Part shown: piece by piece, positions 1-5,962 of the stretch | Layout: each line of letters opens with the position of its first letter | How positions within the stretch are numbered: the stretch's first letter is position 1 | NCBI GenBank assembly: GCA_937915835.1 | Contig: CALGHA010000153.1 | Span: 1 to 5,962 of the forward strand | Length of the DNA stretch: 5,962 nucleotides | Direction: 5' to 3' | Source: an uncultured Fretibacterium sp. | GTDB lineage: Bacteria > Synergistota > Synergistia > Synergistales > Aminobacteriaceae | Program-made: the position numbers and the translations under genes | Notes under the pieces: generated by a model | Databases searched by the model: none | What the model saw: the letters and a program-made list of their open reading frames with translations, nothing else | Told to the model about the DNA's origin: nothing

Positions 1-1
1 A

Positions 2-391
2 TCGTTCACTATCCCGGCATTCGCGATTAACATTCGTGAGCAGGGAATGTTCTCGGCCGGAGGAGTTGTGCTGAAGACAGACGGAGAATTTGACCCAGTT
101 CACGGCCAATTTGAGGAGAATTACAACAATCACCCGATGATTTTTCTGCACGGTTACGGAGTTTATCGCGTTGACCAGCCAAGACGCGGAGAAGCAGGAC
201 AAACAAGCAAAGCCGCAGAAATCTCGACGCTCACGCAAGATCAGAACTGGTACACACAATTTCGCATTGGACTTTGGCCGAAGACTTACGAAGGCTCGCA
301 ATTCCCTGACGTTAAAGTTATCGTTGAAGCGTTCGTGAAAATCTTTGAGCGTTCGGGCGACGGACTATTGCTTCTAATTACGCCTTTATGA
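2..391 (+). pseudogene. Decayed exported alpha/beta-hydrolase, 5' end outside the window
   Basis: The frame is open from the left edge to a TGA at 389-391. The first visible residues (SFTIPAFA, then INIREQG) look like the end of a Sec signal peptide with an AFA cleavage site, so the true start should lie only a short way to the left; ATG 47 is internal. Blocks typical of a secreted bacterial alpha/beta-hydrolase family can be read: GG-V-DG-FDP, then PMIFLHG (strand before the oxyanion loop), YGVYRVDQPRRGEAG, and W-QFRIGLWP-YEGSQFP. From memory of that family, about 25-30 residues are missing between the LHG block and VYRVDQPRRG, more are missing after QFP, and the frame ends at LLLLITPL, where the nucleophile elbow (TH-S-GG) should begin. 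Catalytic Ser, Asp and His are therefore absent. All visible losses are in frame, so an expressed short protein cannot be excluded, but it should not be a working hydrolase. Confidence 0.62.
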
Positions 392-395
392 ATGG

Positions 396-424
396 TTAAA
401 GTCAAAAGGTTTATAGGGTAAAAT
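396..424 (+). promoter_or_regulatory. Possible sigma-70 promoter for the SnoaL-like/esterase unit
   Basis: TTAAAG at 396-401 (3 of 6 matches to the -35 consensus) and TAAAAT at 419-424 (5 of 6 to the -10) are separated by 17 bases. Transcription would begin near 431, giving a leader of about 32 bases before the GTG at 463. The -35 is weak, and the element is proposed because no other promoter-like pair stands out in the 71-base gap. Confidence 0.4.
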
Positions 425-425
425 T

Positions 426-457
426 AAGCCCTCACATCAATATCAACAAGGGGGCTT
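426..457 (+). other. Hairpin masking the ribosome-binding site of the downstream gene
   Basis: AAGCCCTC (426-433) can pair with GGGGGCTT (450-457) as an eight-pair stem with one U-G wobble and a 16-base loop. The right arm contains the whole GGGGG Shine-Dalgarno core (450-454) of the gene starting at 463. Only TTAT follows the stem, so it is a poor intrinsic terminator. If transcription starts near 431, the left arm is mostly absent from that RNA, so the hairpin would form mainly in read-through RNA arriving from the left. That functional reading is inference. Confidence 0.35.
450..454 (+). promoter_or_regulatory. Ribosome-binding site deciding the GTG start
   Basis: The AAGGGGGC run, with its G5 core eight bases before GTG 463, supports the non-ATG start. 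The same octamer precedes tctA on the other strand. It lies in the right arm of the hairpin at 426-457. Confidence 0.6.
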
Positions 458-462
458 TATTC

Positions 463-927
463 GTGCTTGATACGAATGCTAAACTTGAGATTATGGAACT
501 CTTTAGCAAGTATTTAATGTATGTTGACGAGAAGAAATTTGATGCTGCTTCCTTCGCTAAGATTTTCACGGAGAACGCTGAAGTAATTATTCCGTCGAAG
601 GCAAAATTAGAAAGAGTATGCAAAGGGATTAAAGAAATTCGTGATAATCATGCTGTGCTTTTCATGGAGGTAAAATTTTCGCATCATTTTTCAGGAGATT
701 TCATTTTCACTTGCAACTCAGAGACTTCTGCAGAAGTAAGGTGCAATCTCGCGGGCTTCTATAGATCTTTCAACAGCGATAACGAAGCTACAATCTCAAC
801 AGGAATTGTAAATTTTTCTGCTATTAATACATCTGACGGCTGGCGCATTCAGGGCATGCAAAGAAAAGATAAATTCGCTTATAATTTGGACATTAATACA
901 CAAAATCAGGAGGTATTTATTTTATGA
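463..927 (+). CDS. SnoaL-like / NTF2-like fold protein
   Basis: A 154-residue protein with no signal peptide or membrane segment, so cytoplasmic. It has the layout of a one-domain SnoaL-like (NTF2 superfamily) protein: an N-terminal helix with LEIMELFSKYLMYVDEKKFD (residues 8-27), the FAKIFTENAEVIIP segment (31-44) where such proteins place the first cone-closing element, a G-IKEIRDNH helix (55-63), then the strands of the curved sheet, ending in DGWRIQGMQRKDK (125-137), the usual last strand. A His pair (74-75) and Asp 22 face the region where family enzymes keep pocket residues, but no catalytic set can be assigned. Family members include isomerases, dehydratases, small-ligand binders and non-enzymatic proteins, so no reaction is proposed. 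The GTG start is chosen because GGGGG at 450-454 sits eight bases upstream; the next Met (residue 11) has no such site. The stop overlaps the following esterase start (ATGA), implying one transcript and coupled translation. Confidence 0.8.
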   Translation: MLDTNAKLEIMELFSKYLMYVDEKKFDAASFAKIFTENAEVIIPSKAKLERVCKGIKEIRDNHAVLFMEVKFSHHFSGDFIFTCNSETSAEVRCNLAGFYRSFNSDNEATISTGIVNFSAINTSDGWRIQGMQRKDKFAYNLDINTQNQEVFIL

Positions 928-2528
928 AACGCAAAATTTTAGTGTCAATCGTTTTAGCTTTATTGTTTACTGGTTCGGCTTATGCTGAAATTCTTGCAGG
1001 GCCGGGAATTGCTGTAGTTGACGTTGAGGGCGGAAAACTTCAAGGCTACATTCACGACGGAATTTTCACGTATAACGGAGTTCCTTACGCTGAAGCCGAA
1101 GTGTTTATGCCTCCGGTTAAAGTTCCAGCTTGGGAAGGAATTAAACTCGCGCTGAATTACGGGCCAATATCCCCGCAAGATATTACACCGGAAGGCGACG
1201 CGTTCCCAATTCATTATTACTGGCCGTTATGGGAAGCAAGAAATTATCCACAGAGCAACAACTGCCAAAATCTCAATATCTGGACTCCAGGCCTCGACGA
1301 CAAGAAACGTCCGGTTATGATATGGCTTCACGGCGGCGGATTTTCGGTGGGCTCATCACTCGCTGAAAATATTTATGACGGCGAAAATTTATCTCGCAAA
1401 GGTGATGTTGTTGTCGTAAGTGTAAATCACAGGTTGAACGTTCTAGGCTTTCTGGACTTGTCGGCTTACGGAGAAGAATATAAATATTCCGGCAATCTCG
1501 GCATAATGGATCTCGTTGCAGCTCTCGAATGGGTAAAAGCTAATATCGCTAATTTCGGTGGAGATCCTGACAACGTTACACTCTTCGGCCAATCCGGAGG
1601 CGGTGCAAAAATTTTGACACTCATGGGAACTCCGGCAGCAAAAGGATTGTTCCATAAAGGAATTGAGCAGAGTGGAGCGATCGAACTTCTGGGAATAACT
1701 TTTCCGGATCAGACAGCTTCACGAAGAGTTGCGGAGTTGACACTTCAAAATTTAGGAATTTCTCCAGAAGACGTTGCAAAAATTCGTGAGGTTCCTTACG
1801 AGAAATTGAGCGCGGCAGGAAATAAGGCAATGGCTCAAGCAATCCAGGAAGGGAAAAAATTTTTCTCATGGTCTCCTGTTAAAGACGGCGATTATCTCCC
1901 AGATGATATTGTTGAAGGCGGCTTCCCTGAACAGGCAAAAGATATTCCACTGATTATCGGCTCTTGCTTGAATGAAATGGTATCACTTTCGTTATTCTCG
2001 AAAATGGCGGAAAATCAGAGCGACAATAAAAACTTCTGGGACGACGCGAGAATTGGCCGGGAGTTAAACGCGAAATTCGGCGATAACACTGACGCAATCG
2101 TTAAAGCATTTCAGAGGGCTTATCCGAATAAAAAAAGAGTTGATGCGCTGTATGTTGATACTTGGCTTAGGCCCGGAGCATTGAGAGCTATGAACGCTAA
2201 AGCTGAACAGAACGGCGCTCCTGTTTATGCTTACGTCTTCACATGGGAAACTCCGATTATGGGCGGCTATGCAATGGCTTATCACGGCTCAGAACTTCCG
2301 TTTATCTTCAACAATATCGCTCTGAGTGAAAAAGCAACCGGCGGCGGTGAAAAGGCTCAAGCTCTTGCTGACAAGATGAGCCAAGCATGGATTGATTTTG
2401 CTAGAACGGGAAATCCAGGCTGGAAGGCTTATACTCGCGAAGAAGGAGCCACAATGTTATTCGACGATGAGCCTACGTTGACTTATAAGCACGACGAAGA
2501 ATTAATGAGGTTATTGACTGGTGAATAA
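924..2528 (+). CDS. Secreted type-B carboxylesterase
   Basis: A 534-residue carboxylic-ester hydrolase of the carboxylesterase type B / cholinesterase family, of usual full length. A Sec signal peptide (MKRK, hydrophobic core, cut after SAYA near residue 21) with no lipobox Cys points to a periplasmic or secreted enzyme. In order: VDVEGGKLQGY and FTYNGVPYAEA (33-58), the type-B signature region NNCQNLNIWTP (112-122), the oxyanion loop HGGGF (136-140), and the serine signature ending FGQSGGG with nucleophile Ser224. The catalytic acid is probably Glu351 (IIGSCLNEM, aligned with the family's DEG) and the base His454 (YHGSELPF). The triad appears complete. Small departures are Q-S-G for the common E-S-A around the serine, NN for ED before Cys114, and N for D before Glu351. 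AGGAGG (908-913) lies ten bases before the ATG, inside the end of the SnoaL-like gene, so the two are translationally coupled. The natural ester cannot be told from sequence. Confidence 0.93.
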   Translation: MKRKILVSIVLALLFTGSAYAEILAGPGIAVVDVEGGKLQGYIHDGIFTYNGVPYAEAEVFMPPVKVPAWEGIKLALNYGPISPQDITPEGDAFPIHYYWPLWEARNYPQSNNCQNLNIWTPGLDDKKRPVMIWLHGGGFSVGSSLAENIYDGENLSRKGDVVVVSVNHRLNVLGFLDLSAYGEEYKYSGNLGIMDLVAALEWVKANIANFGGDPDNVTLFGQSGGGAKILTLMGTPAAKGLFHKGIEQSGAIELLGITFPDQTASRRVAELTLQNLGISPEDVAKIREVPYEKLSAAGNKAMAQAIQEGKKFFSWSPVKDGDYLPDDIVEGGFPEQAKDIPLIIGSCLNEMVSLSLFSKMAENQSDNKNFWDDARIGRELNAKFGDNTDAIVKAFQRAYPNKKRVDALYVDTWLRPGALRAMNAKAEQNGAPVYAYVFTWETPIMGGYAMAYHGSELPFIFNNIALSEKATGGGEKAQALADKMSQAWIDFARTGNPGWKAYTREEGATMLFDDEPTLTYKHDEELMRLLTGE

Positions 2529-2561
2529 AATTTTTGGAGAAGCATAAGCACTTTTCACGTT

Positions 2562-2620
2562 AAAAAATTATGACAAAAACAGACGGGATTTTTACGCACC
2601 TGCCTGCTTTTGTCAATTTT
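2562..2620. terminator. Bidirectional intrinsic terminator between convergent units
   Basis: Bases 2571-2587 pair with 2599-2615 around an 11-base loop. Read on the - strand the stem has 16 of 17 pairs, two of them G-U wobbles, and is followed by UAAUUUUUU (2570-2562), a good end for the tctCBA transcript 21 bases past the tctA stop. On the + strand the two wobbles become A-C mismatches and the tail is only ATTTTATT, so it should work less well for the esterase unit, whose stop is 42 bases before it. Confidence 0.75.
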
Positions 2621-2635
2621 ATTCAGCGTACTGCC

Positions 2636-4165
2636 TTATTCATTACCTGTTTTTCTCTTGTTCTCAGCCTCACGCTTGTTAATCTTCTGCTGATTATAAA
2701 TCGAGAAAAGTATTGTTGCTACAGATACCAGGAAGAACCCGACCGCAATCGGACGATGTAAAATTTCCCAGAAATTGCCGTTATTCACGTCCACAAAGCG
2801 CACAAAGTTCTGTTCACACATCGGACCTAAAATTAACGCAAGCAAAATCGGTGAAAGAGGAAACTCAAACTTATTCATGAGATAACCGACTACTCCGAAC
2901 AGAACACATACGCCCACGTCAAAAATGCTCTTGTTAATCGAGAACGCACCCAGTAATGAGACGACAAGGATAATCGGATAAAGCATTTTCTTCTCAACAG
3001 AGACAATCTTAGCAAAGAAGCGTACTCCTGCACAGCCGACAATCAACATTGCCAAGTTCGCAAGCATAAGCGTCGCAAATACTCGGTAAACCGTCGGAAG
3101 CTCATTCACATACATCATTGGGCCCGGCTGAATACCTTTCATGATGAACGCTCCAAGCAAAACAGCAGTAACAGCATCACCAGGAACTCCCAATGAAAGA
3201 AGCGGTATCATTGCTCCTCCTGAACAGCCATTATTCGCGGACTCCGTTGCAGCTACTCCGTTGGGAATTCCTGTTCCCCATAATTCAGGATGCTTTGACG
3301 TGCTCTTGTTGAAGCCATATGAGACGAACACGGCTATATCTCCTCCAGCTCCGGGAATTGCTCCGATAAATGTCCCGATTAAGCCGCCCGTGATTATGTT
3401 ATGCCAGATTTGCTTGATAGTCTTGAAATCAGGCAGAACGTTCGTAATTTTTTCTTCGGATTTTAACTGTTTCTCTTCTCCGCTGATAATTCGCTCAACT
3501 CCTGCTATGACTTCTGCAATAGCAAATAAGCCTATCAACGTCGGAATAAACGCAAAGCCTGACAAAAGCGGCCGGAACCCGAAAATAAATCTCTTCGCTC
3601 CGTACGTAGGATCTTGACCGACCGTCGCAAGTAAAAGTCCGAAGAACGCAGAAATTAATCCCTTTGCTATTGACTTGCCGGAAATCGACACAATTACTGA
3701 CAATCCGAAGAATGCCAGCATTAACATTTCAGCACTCGTGAACTTCATAGCCATCTTAGCAACCATAGGTGATAAAAACGTCATAATCAAAGCTCCTAAG
3801 ACACCCCCGCAGAACGAAGCAAACATCGCTATAGATAATGCTTTGCCGGCTTGTCCCTTCTGACACATCGGATAACCATCAAGCAAAGTTGCCGCAGCAC
3901 TCGGAGTTCCGGGAGCGTGAATGAGAATTGCTGAAATTGATCCGCCGTACATTCCTCCGCAATAAATTCCTAATAACAGGCCAATTGACGGGATTAAATC
4001 CATTCCGAACGAAAAAGGAATTAATAAGGCTACTCCCATCGTCGCCGTCATTCCAGGAACAGCTCCTAAAAGAACTCCTCCCAATGCACCGAGTAAAGTC
4101 ATTCCGATTACTTGAACGCTCGAGAAAACATTTATGTAACTGTCAAACAATAAACCCCAATCCAT
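2636..4165 (-). CDS. tctA: TTT transporter large membrane subunit TctA
   Basis: A 509-residue polytopic inner-membrane protein of the TctA family, the large permease subunit of a tripartite tricarboxylate transporter, which uses an ion gradient to bring in the carboxylate delivered by TctC. The internal two-fold repeat is clear: GAVPGMTATMGVALLIPF (34-51) with IHAPGTPSAAATLLDGYPM (82-100) in the first half, and GAIPGAGGDIAVFVSYG (268-284) with GVAATESANNGCSGGAMIPLLSLGVPGDAVTAVLLGA (303-339) and G-QPGP (344-348) in the second. The PG loops and ANN/GVPG segments are the expected substrate-site elements. The family C-terminal block FEFPLSPILLALILGPMCEQNFVR (433-456) is present and the tail is basic and cytoplasmic. 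Length is normal and no break is seen. The ATG start has AAGGGGGC seven bases upstream, directly after the tctB stop, with a 12-base gap between the genes. The ligand is unknown. Confidence 0.95.
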   Translation of the reverse strand: MDWGLLFDSYINVFSSVQVIGMTLLGALGGVLLGAVPGMTATMGVALLIPFSFGMDLIPSIGLLLGIYCGGMYGGSISAILIHAPGTPSAAATLLDGYPMCQKGQAGKALSIAMFASFCGGVLGALIMTFLSPMVAKMAMKFTSAEMLMLAFFGLSVIVSISGKSIAKGLISAFFGLLLATVGQDPTYGAKRFIFGFRPLLSGFAFIPTLIGLFAIAEVIAGVERIISGEEKQLKSEEKITNVLPDFKTIKQIWHNIITGGLIGTFIGAIPGAGGDIAVFVSYGFNKSTSKHPELWGTGIPNGVAATESANNGCSGGAMIPLLSLGVPGDAVTAVLLGAFIMKGIQPGPMMYVNELPTVYRVFATLMLANLAMLIVGCAGVRFFAKIVSVEKKMLYPIILVVSLLGAFSINKSIFDVGVCVLFGVVGYLMNKFEFPLSPILLALILGPMCEQNFVRFVDVNNGNFWEILHRPIAVGFFLVSVATILFSIYNQQKINKREAENKRKTGNE

Positions 4166-4177
4166 GATTACGCCCCC

Positions 4178-4708
4178 TTAAAGTTTATCAACAAAATCGC
4201 GCAGAGGCTGTAAAACTCCCATAGGGATATTAACCGTCAACATCTTGTAGAAGATTAGCCACATGATTAACGGCACGAGGAACGACACCAGAATCATAAC
4301 TATGAAATTTCGTTTTCCAATAAGGAACATGATGATTACGCTGATACATGCTGAGACTAGGACATAGCCGAGTTTGTCAAATAAATATGTGTAAAGTACG
4401 CATAAAATTATCACGAAAAATGCCGCCGCAACTCCGCGATTAGTGAAAGGATTTATGCTTGCGGATATCTCGTTTTCAGGATCTTCCGGCTTCATTCCGC
4501 GAGTTACTTTCAGAAGAGATTGCAGGAATAATACGACCGTGAAAATGAACATTCCGCAGATCATAATTTGTGGAAACGTCGCAGGTTGGACAAATGCGCG
4601 CTTATGAACTCTGAAGCCTGTAGTCTCAATATAAGCCCAGACCTCAAAAATTAGCAGGATTACTGAACACACAAGACTTGCAAAAGCCTTCGTTTGAGTT
4701 TTCTTCAA
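4178..4708 (-). CDS. tctB: TTT transporter small membrane subunit TctB
   Basis: A 176-residue protein of the TctB family, the small and poorly conserved membrane subunit that pairs with TctA. Hydrophobic spans lie at about residues 8-27, 44-66, 92-112, 114-131 and 134-155, the last three tightly packed, as is usual for the family. A charged linker (KVTRGMKPEDPENE, 67-80) separates the first pair from the rest. The end FYKMLTVNIPMGVLQPL (153-169) matches the conserved C-terminal F-K-L-V-P-G pattern. The start is TTG: CTCCTT at 4719-4724 (AAGGAG on this strand) lies ten bases before it, and the next in-frame Met codons fall inside the second membrane span. It is separated from tctC by a terminator-like hairpin and is followed closely by tctA, so B and A are probably translated from the same read-through message. 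Confidence 0.9.
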   Translation of the reverse strand: MKKTQTKAFASLVCSVILLIFEVWAYIETTGFRVHKRAFVQPATFPQIMICGMFIFTVVLFLQSLLKVTRGMKPEDPENEISASINPFTNRGVAAAFFVIILCVLYTYLFDKLGYVLVSACISVIIMFLIGKRNFIVMILVSFLVPLIMWLIFYKMLTVNIPMGVLQPLRDFVDKL

Positions 4709-4718
4709 GTAATTTTCA

Positions 4719-4724
4719 CTCCTT
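4719..4724 (-). promoter_or_regulatory. Ribosome-binding site deciding the TTG start of tctB
   Basis: AAGGAG (reading the - strand) is ten bases upstream of TTG 4708-4706 and only eight bases after the U-tract of the intergenic hairpin. No competing ATG with a site lies nearby. Confidence 0.65.
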
Positions 4725-4732
4725 ATAAATAT

Positions 4733-4765
4733 AAAAAAATGGGCAGGCGTTTTGTCCTACCCATT
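4733..4765 (-). terminator. Intra-operon terminator/attenuator between tctC and tctB
   Basis: On the - strand, 4765-4756 pairs with 4747-4738 as ten pairs (one U-G wobble) with an eight-base ACAAAACG loop, and runs into seven U residues (4739-4733). This has the form of a strong Rho-independent terminator, 15 bases past the tctC stop. Because tctB has no evident promoter of its own, some read-through is expected. The effect would be more binding protein than permease, as often found in binding-protein transport operons. Confidence 0.82.
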
Positions 4766-4780
4766 ATCATTCACTAGTGA

Positions 4781-5761
4781 TTAAAGCTCAATTCCAGCGG
4801 CTTCCATAGCGGCCGGAACATCTTTCTCTTCCTGCTGTTCAAGGAACGCTTTGAACTCGGCACCATCAAGATACGCAATTCCAAGTCCAGCATTGGCCAT
4901 GTATTTCACGAAGTCAGCATCAGTTACAGCCGCCTTGCAAGCCTCAGCCATTTTTGCACGTTTCGCATCATCTACACCGTTGGGGAATGCAAGCCCGCGC
5001 CATGTTGCATAGAAAGCCTCAACGCCCTGTTCTTTGCAAGTTGGGATATTGCCGAAGATTTCGTTATTAATACGGTTTTCGGCCATAAGTCCCAGACATA
5101 CGAGATTGCCGGACTCGATGAATGAACGTGCTTCTGCAAGAGAAACAGTTACGCCCTCGATGTCAACGCCCTGTGCAGCAGCTTGAACAGCGGAAGCGGC
5201 TCCGTCAGGATAAGTAACCATCTTTAACTCAACGCCCGCAACATTCATGAAATAACCGCCGGCGATATGCCACACTGAATTTGCTGATGAACCACCCATT
5301 CTGACTTTTCCGGGATTAGCTTTGCAGTAAGCTATGAAGTCGTTCAAGTTAGCAATTCCGTTCTTCTCGGCCCATGCTTTGTTTACTGTTATTCCGGCAG
5401 GGTCAGCGTTAAGACGGCAAATCGGATCATAATTCACGTAGGACTTGTAATCTGAAACGTCCATTGCCTTATACGTAACGTACTCAAAAGTTACCATCCC
5501 GAAAGTGTAACCGTCAGGGTCAGCGTCTGCGATTGCTTCATGTCCGGTTACTCCGCCTGCACCTGTTCTGTTATCGACAACGACGGTTTGACCGAGCTGT
5601 TTTTCCAGAGCCTGACAGAATGCACGAAGACATGAATCCGTTCCGCCGCCAGCTCCCCAAGGACAAATAGCTGTGAGTGACTTGTCGGGATAATCAGCCA
5701 TAGCAGCGGATGTACCCAGAACGAGAACAAAAAGCATAACGATAGCGAGCAATTTTTTCAT
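4781..5761 (-). CDS. tctC: TTT periplasmic solute-binding protein TctC
   Basis: A 326-residue extracytoplasmic solute receptor of the TctC/Bug family, which captures a carboxylate in the periplasm and hands it to TctAB. A signal peptide (MKK, hydrophobic core, cut after AAMA near residue 22) has no lipobox Cys. The mature protein opens with the family hallmark YPDKSLTAICPWGAGGGTD (24-42), followed by LGQTVVVDNRTGAGGVTGHEAIADADPDGYTFG (56-88). The second ligand-loop region is VRMGGSSANSVWHIAGGYF (153-171), then YPDGAASAVQAAAQGVDIEG (184-203), and WRGLAFPNGV (254-263). These loops normally hold the carboxylate through backbone and water contacts, so the exact substrate cannot be read. AAAGGAGG (5769-5776) lies seven bases before the ATG. 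The gene is first in the operon and has a consensus promoter. Confidence 0.94.
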   Translation of the reverse strand: MKKLLAIVMLFVLVLGTSAAMADYPDKSLTAICPWGAGGGTDSCLRAFCQALEKQLGQTVVVDNRTGAGGVTGHEAIADADPDGYTFGMVTFEYVTYKAMDVSDYKSYVNYDPICRLNADPAGITVNKAWAEKNGIANLNDFIAYCKANPGKVRMGGSSANSVWHIAGGYFMNVAGVELKMVTYPDGAASAVQAAAQGVDIEGVTVSLAEARSFIESGNLVCLGLMAENRINNEIFGNIPTCKEQGVEAFYATWRGLAFPNGVDDAKRAKMAEACKAAVTDADFVKYMANAGLGIAYLDGAEFKAFLEQQEEKDVPAAMEAAGIEL

Positions 5762-5818
5762 AAGAGTTCCTCCTTTATTGTTTCGCTTAAATTCATTAAT
5801 TTGGGGAAATTTTTATAA

Positions 5819-5848
5819 ATTATATTGTAGCAAATATCTCAATGTCAA
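5819..5848 (-). promoter_or_regulatory. Consensus sigma-70 promoter of the tctCBA operon
   Basis: Reading the - strand, a perfect TTGACA (5848-5843) and a perfect TATAAT (5824-5819) are 18 bases apart. Transcription should start near 5812, leaving a leader of about 50 bases before the tctC ATG. Such a strong core suggests either high constitutive output or control by a repressor. Confidence 0.8.
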
Positions 5849-5889
5849 ATAAGAAAGCGTATCAAGCATTAATATCAAGACAAAAAAAT

Positions 5890-5922
5890 ATGACAATTCA
5901 GACAAATTTTGAGTGATAATAT
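5890..5922 (+). promoter_or_regulatory. Probable promoter of the divergent gene at the right edge
   Basis: TGATAATAT at 5914-5922 offers an extended -10 (TG-A-TAATAT) or GATAAT at 5915-5920. ATGACA at 5890-5895 matches five of six -35 bases with a 19-base spacer to GATAAT. The spacing is a little long, so the extended -10 may carry the activity. It is oriented away from the tctC promoter. Confidence 0.45.
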
Positions 5923-5948
5923 GTTTCATAAAGGAGGCAAAAATTTTT

Positions 5949-5962
5949 ATGGCAAATTTATT
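5949..5962 (+). CDS. Start of an unidentified gene, cut by the window edge
   Basis: ATG at 5949 preceded by AAGGAGG (5931-5937) with an 11-base gap. Only M-A-N-L and two further bases are visible, so nothing can be said about the product. It is divergent from the tctCBA operon and shares its control region, a position often taken by a regulator or by an enzyme of the same pathway, but that is context only. Confidence 0.5.

Noticed and set aside
47..49. ATG 47 as the true start of the left-edge hydrolase frame
   Set aside because: The frame is open to the window edge, and the residues before this Met look like the end of a signal peptide and the conserved mature N-terminus. The sequence before 47 shows no good ribosome-binding site.
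426..460. The hairpin before the SnoaL-like gene as a terminator of the upstream gene
   Set aside because: The 16-base loop and the lack of a real T-run make it a weak terminator. Overlap with the ribosome-binding site is the more notable property.
960..2285. Several - strand open frames of 70-84 codons opposite the esterase
   Set aside because: They overlap a gene with clear family motifs along its whole length, and their translations show no recognisable domains.
2570..2761. A 63-codon + strand open frame beginning in the terminator
   Set aside because: It starts in the stem of the bidirectional terminator, runs antisense into the end of tctA, and lacks a ribosome-binding site.
3141..3617. 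A 158-codon + strand open frame
   Set aside because: It lies wholly antisense to tctA, is rich in Pro/Ser/Ile as expected for the complement of membrane-protein codons, and has no ribosome-binding site or family resemblance.
5548..5730. A 60-codon - strand frame inside tctC
   Set aside because: It overlaps the conserved N-terminal part of TctC in another frame and is a shadow.
5921..5923. An earlier ATG as the start of the right-edge gene
   Set aside because: It overlaps the proposed -10, has no upstream ribosome-binding site, and is in another frame from ATG 5949, which has AAGGAGG at a usable distance.

Overview
The window reads as an ordinary stretch of chromosome from a Gram-negative (diderm) bacterium of roughly 40-45 % G+C (estimated by eye). 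The solute-binding protein TctC has a Sec signal peptide but no lipobox cysteine, which fits a free periplasmic protein. Strong Shine-Dalgarno sites, abundant AT-ending codons, a tripartite tricarboxylate transporter (TTT) and a secreted type-B carboxylesterase are compatible with an anaerobic, gut-type member of Synergistota. That assignment is a guess from general resemblance and cannot be proven here.

Left part (1 to about 460): the end of a reading frame entering from the left edge. It is recognisably an exported alpha/beta-hydrolase, but it has lost internal blocks and its catalytic core, and looks like a decaying gene. A short gap follows with a likely promoter and a hairpin whose right arm covers the next ribosome-binding site.

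Left-centre (463-2528, + strand): a two-gene unit. A small cytoplasmic NTF2/SnoaL-like protein starting with GTG overlaps by four bases (ATGA) a secreted 534-residue carboxylesterase with a complete Ser-Glu-His triad. The unit runs into a bidirectional hairpin terminator shared with the convergent operon.

Right part (2636-5761, - strand): a complete TTT operon in the order tctC-tctB-tctA, which takes up an unidentified carboxylate. A consensus promoter (TTGACA, 18 bp, TATAAT) drives tctC. A strong intrinsic hairpin with a U-tract lies between tctC and tctB and probably makes the binding protein more abundant than the two membrane subunits. tctB starts with TTG and tctA follows its stop after 12 bases.

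Right edge: a divergent gene begins on the + strand at 5949 behind its own promoter and ribosome-binding site. Only four codons are visible. The 187-base gap between it and tctC holds both promoters and a pair of direct repeats.

I saw no CRISPR array, insertion sequence, tRNA or rRNA, and no evidence of a novel defence or mobile system. The points worth a second look are the eroded hydrolase, the coupled NTF2-like/esterase pair, the possible SD-masking hairpin, and the regulatory layout of the transporter operon.
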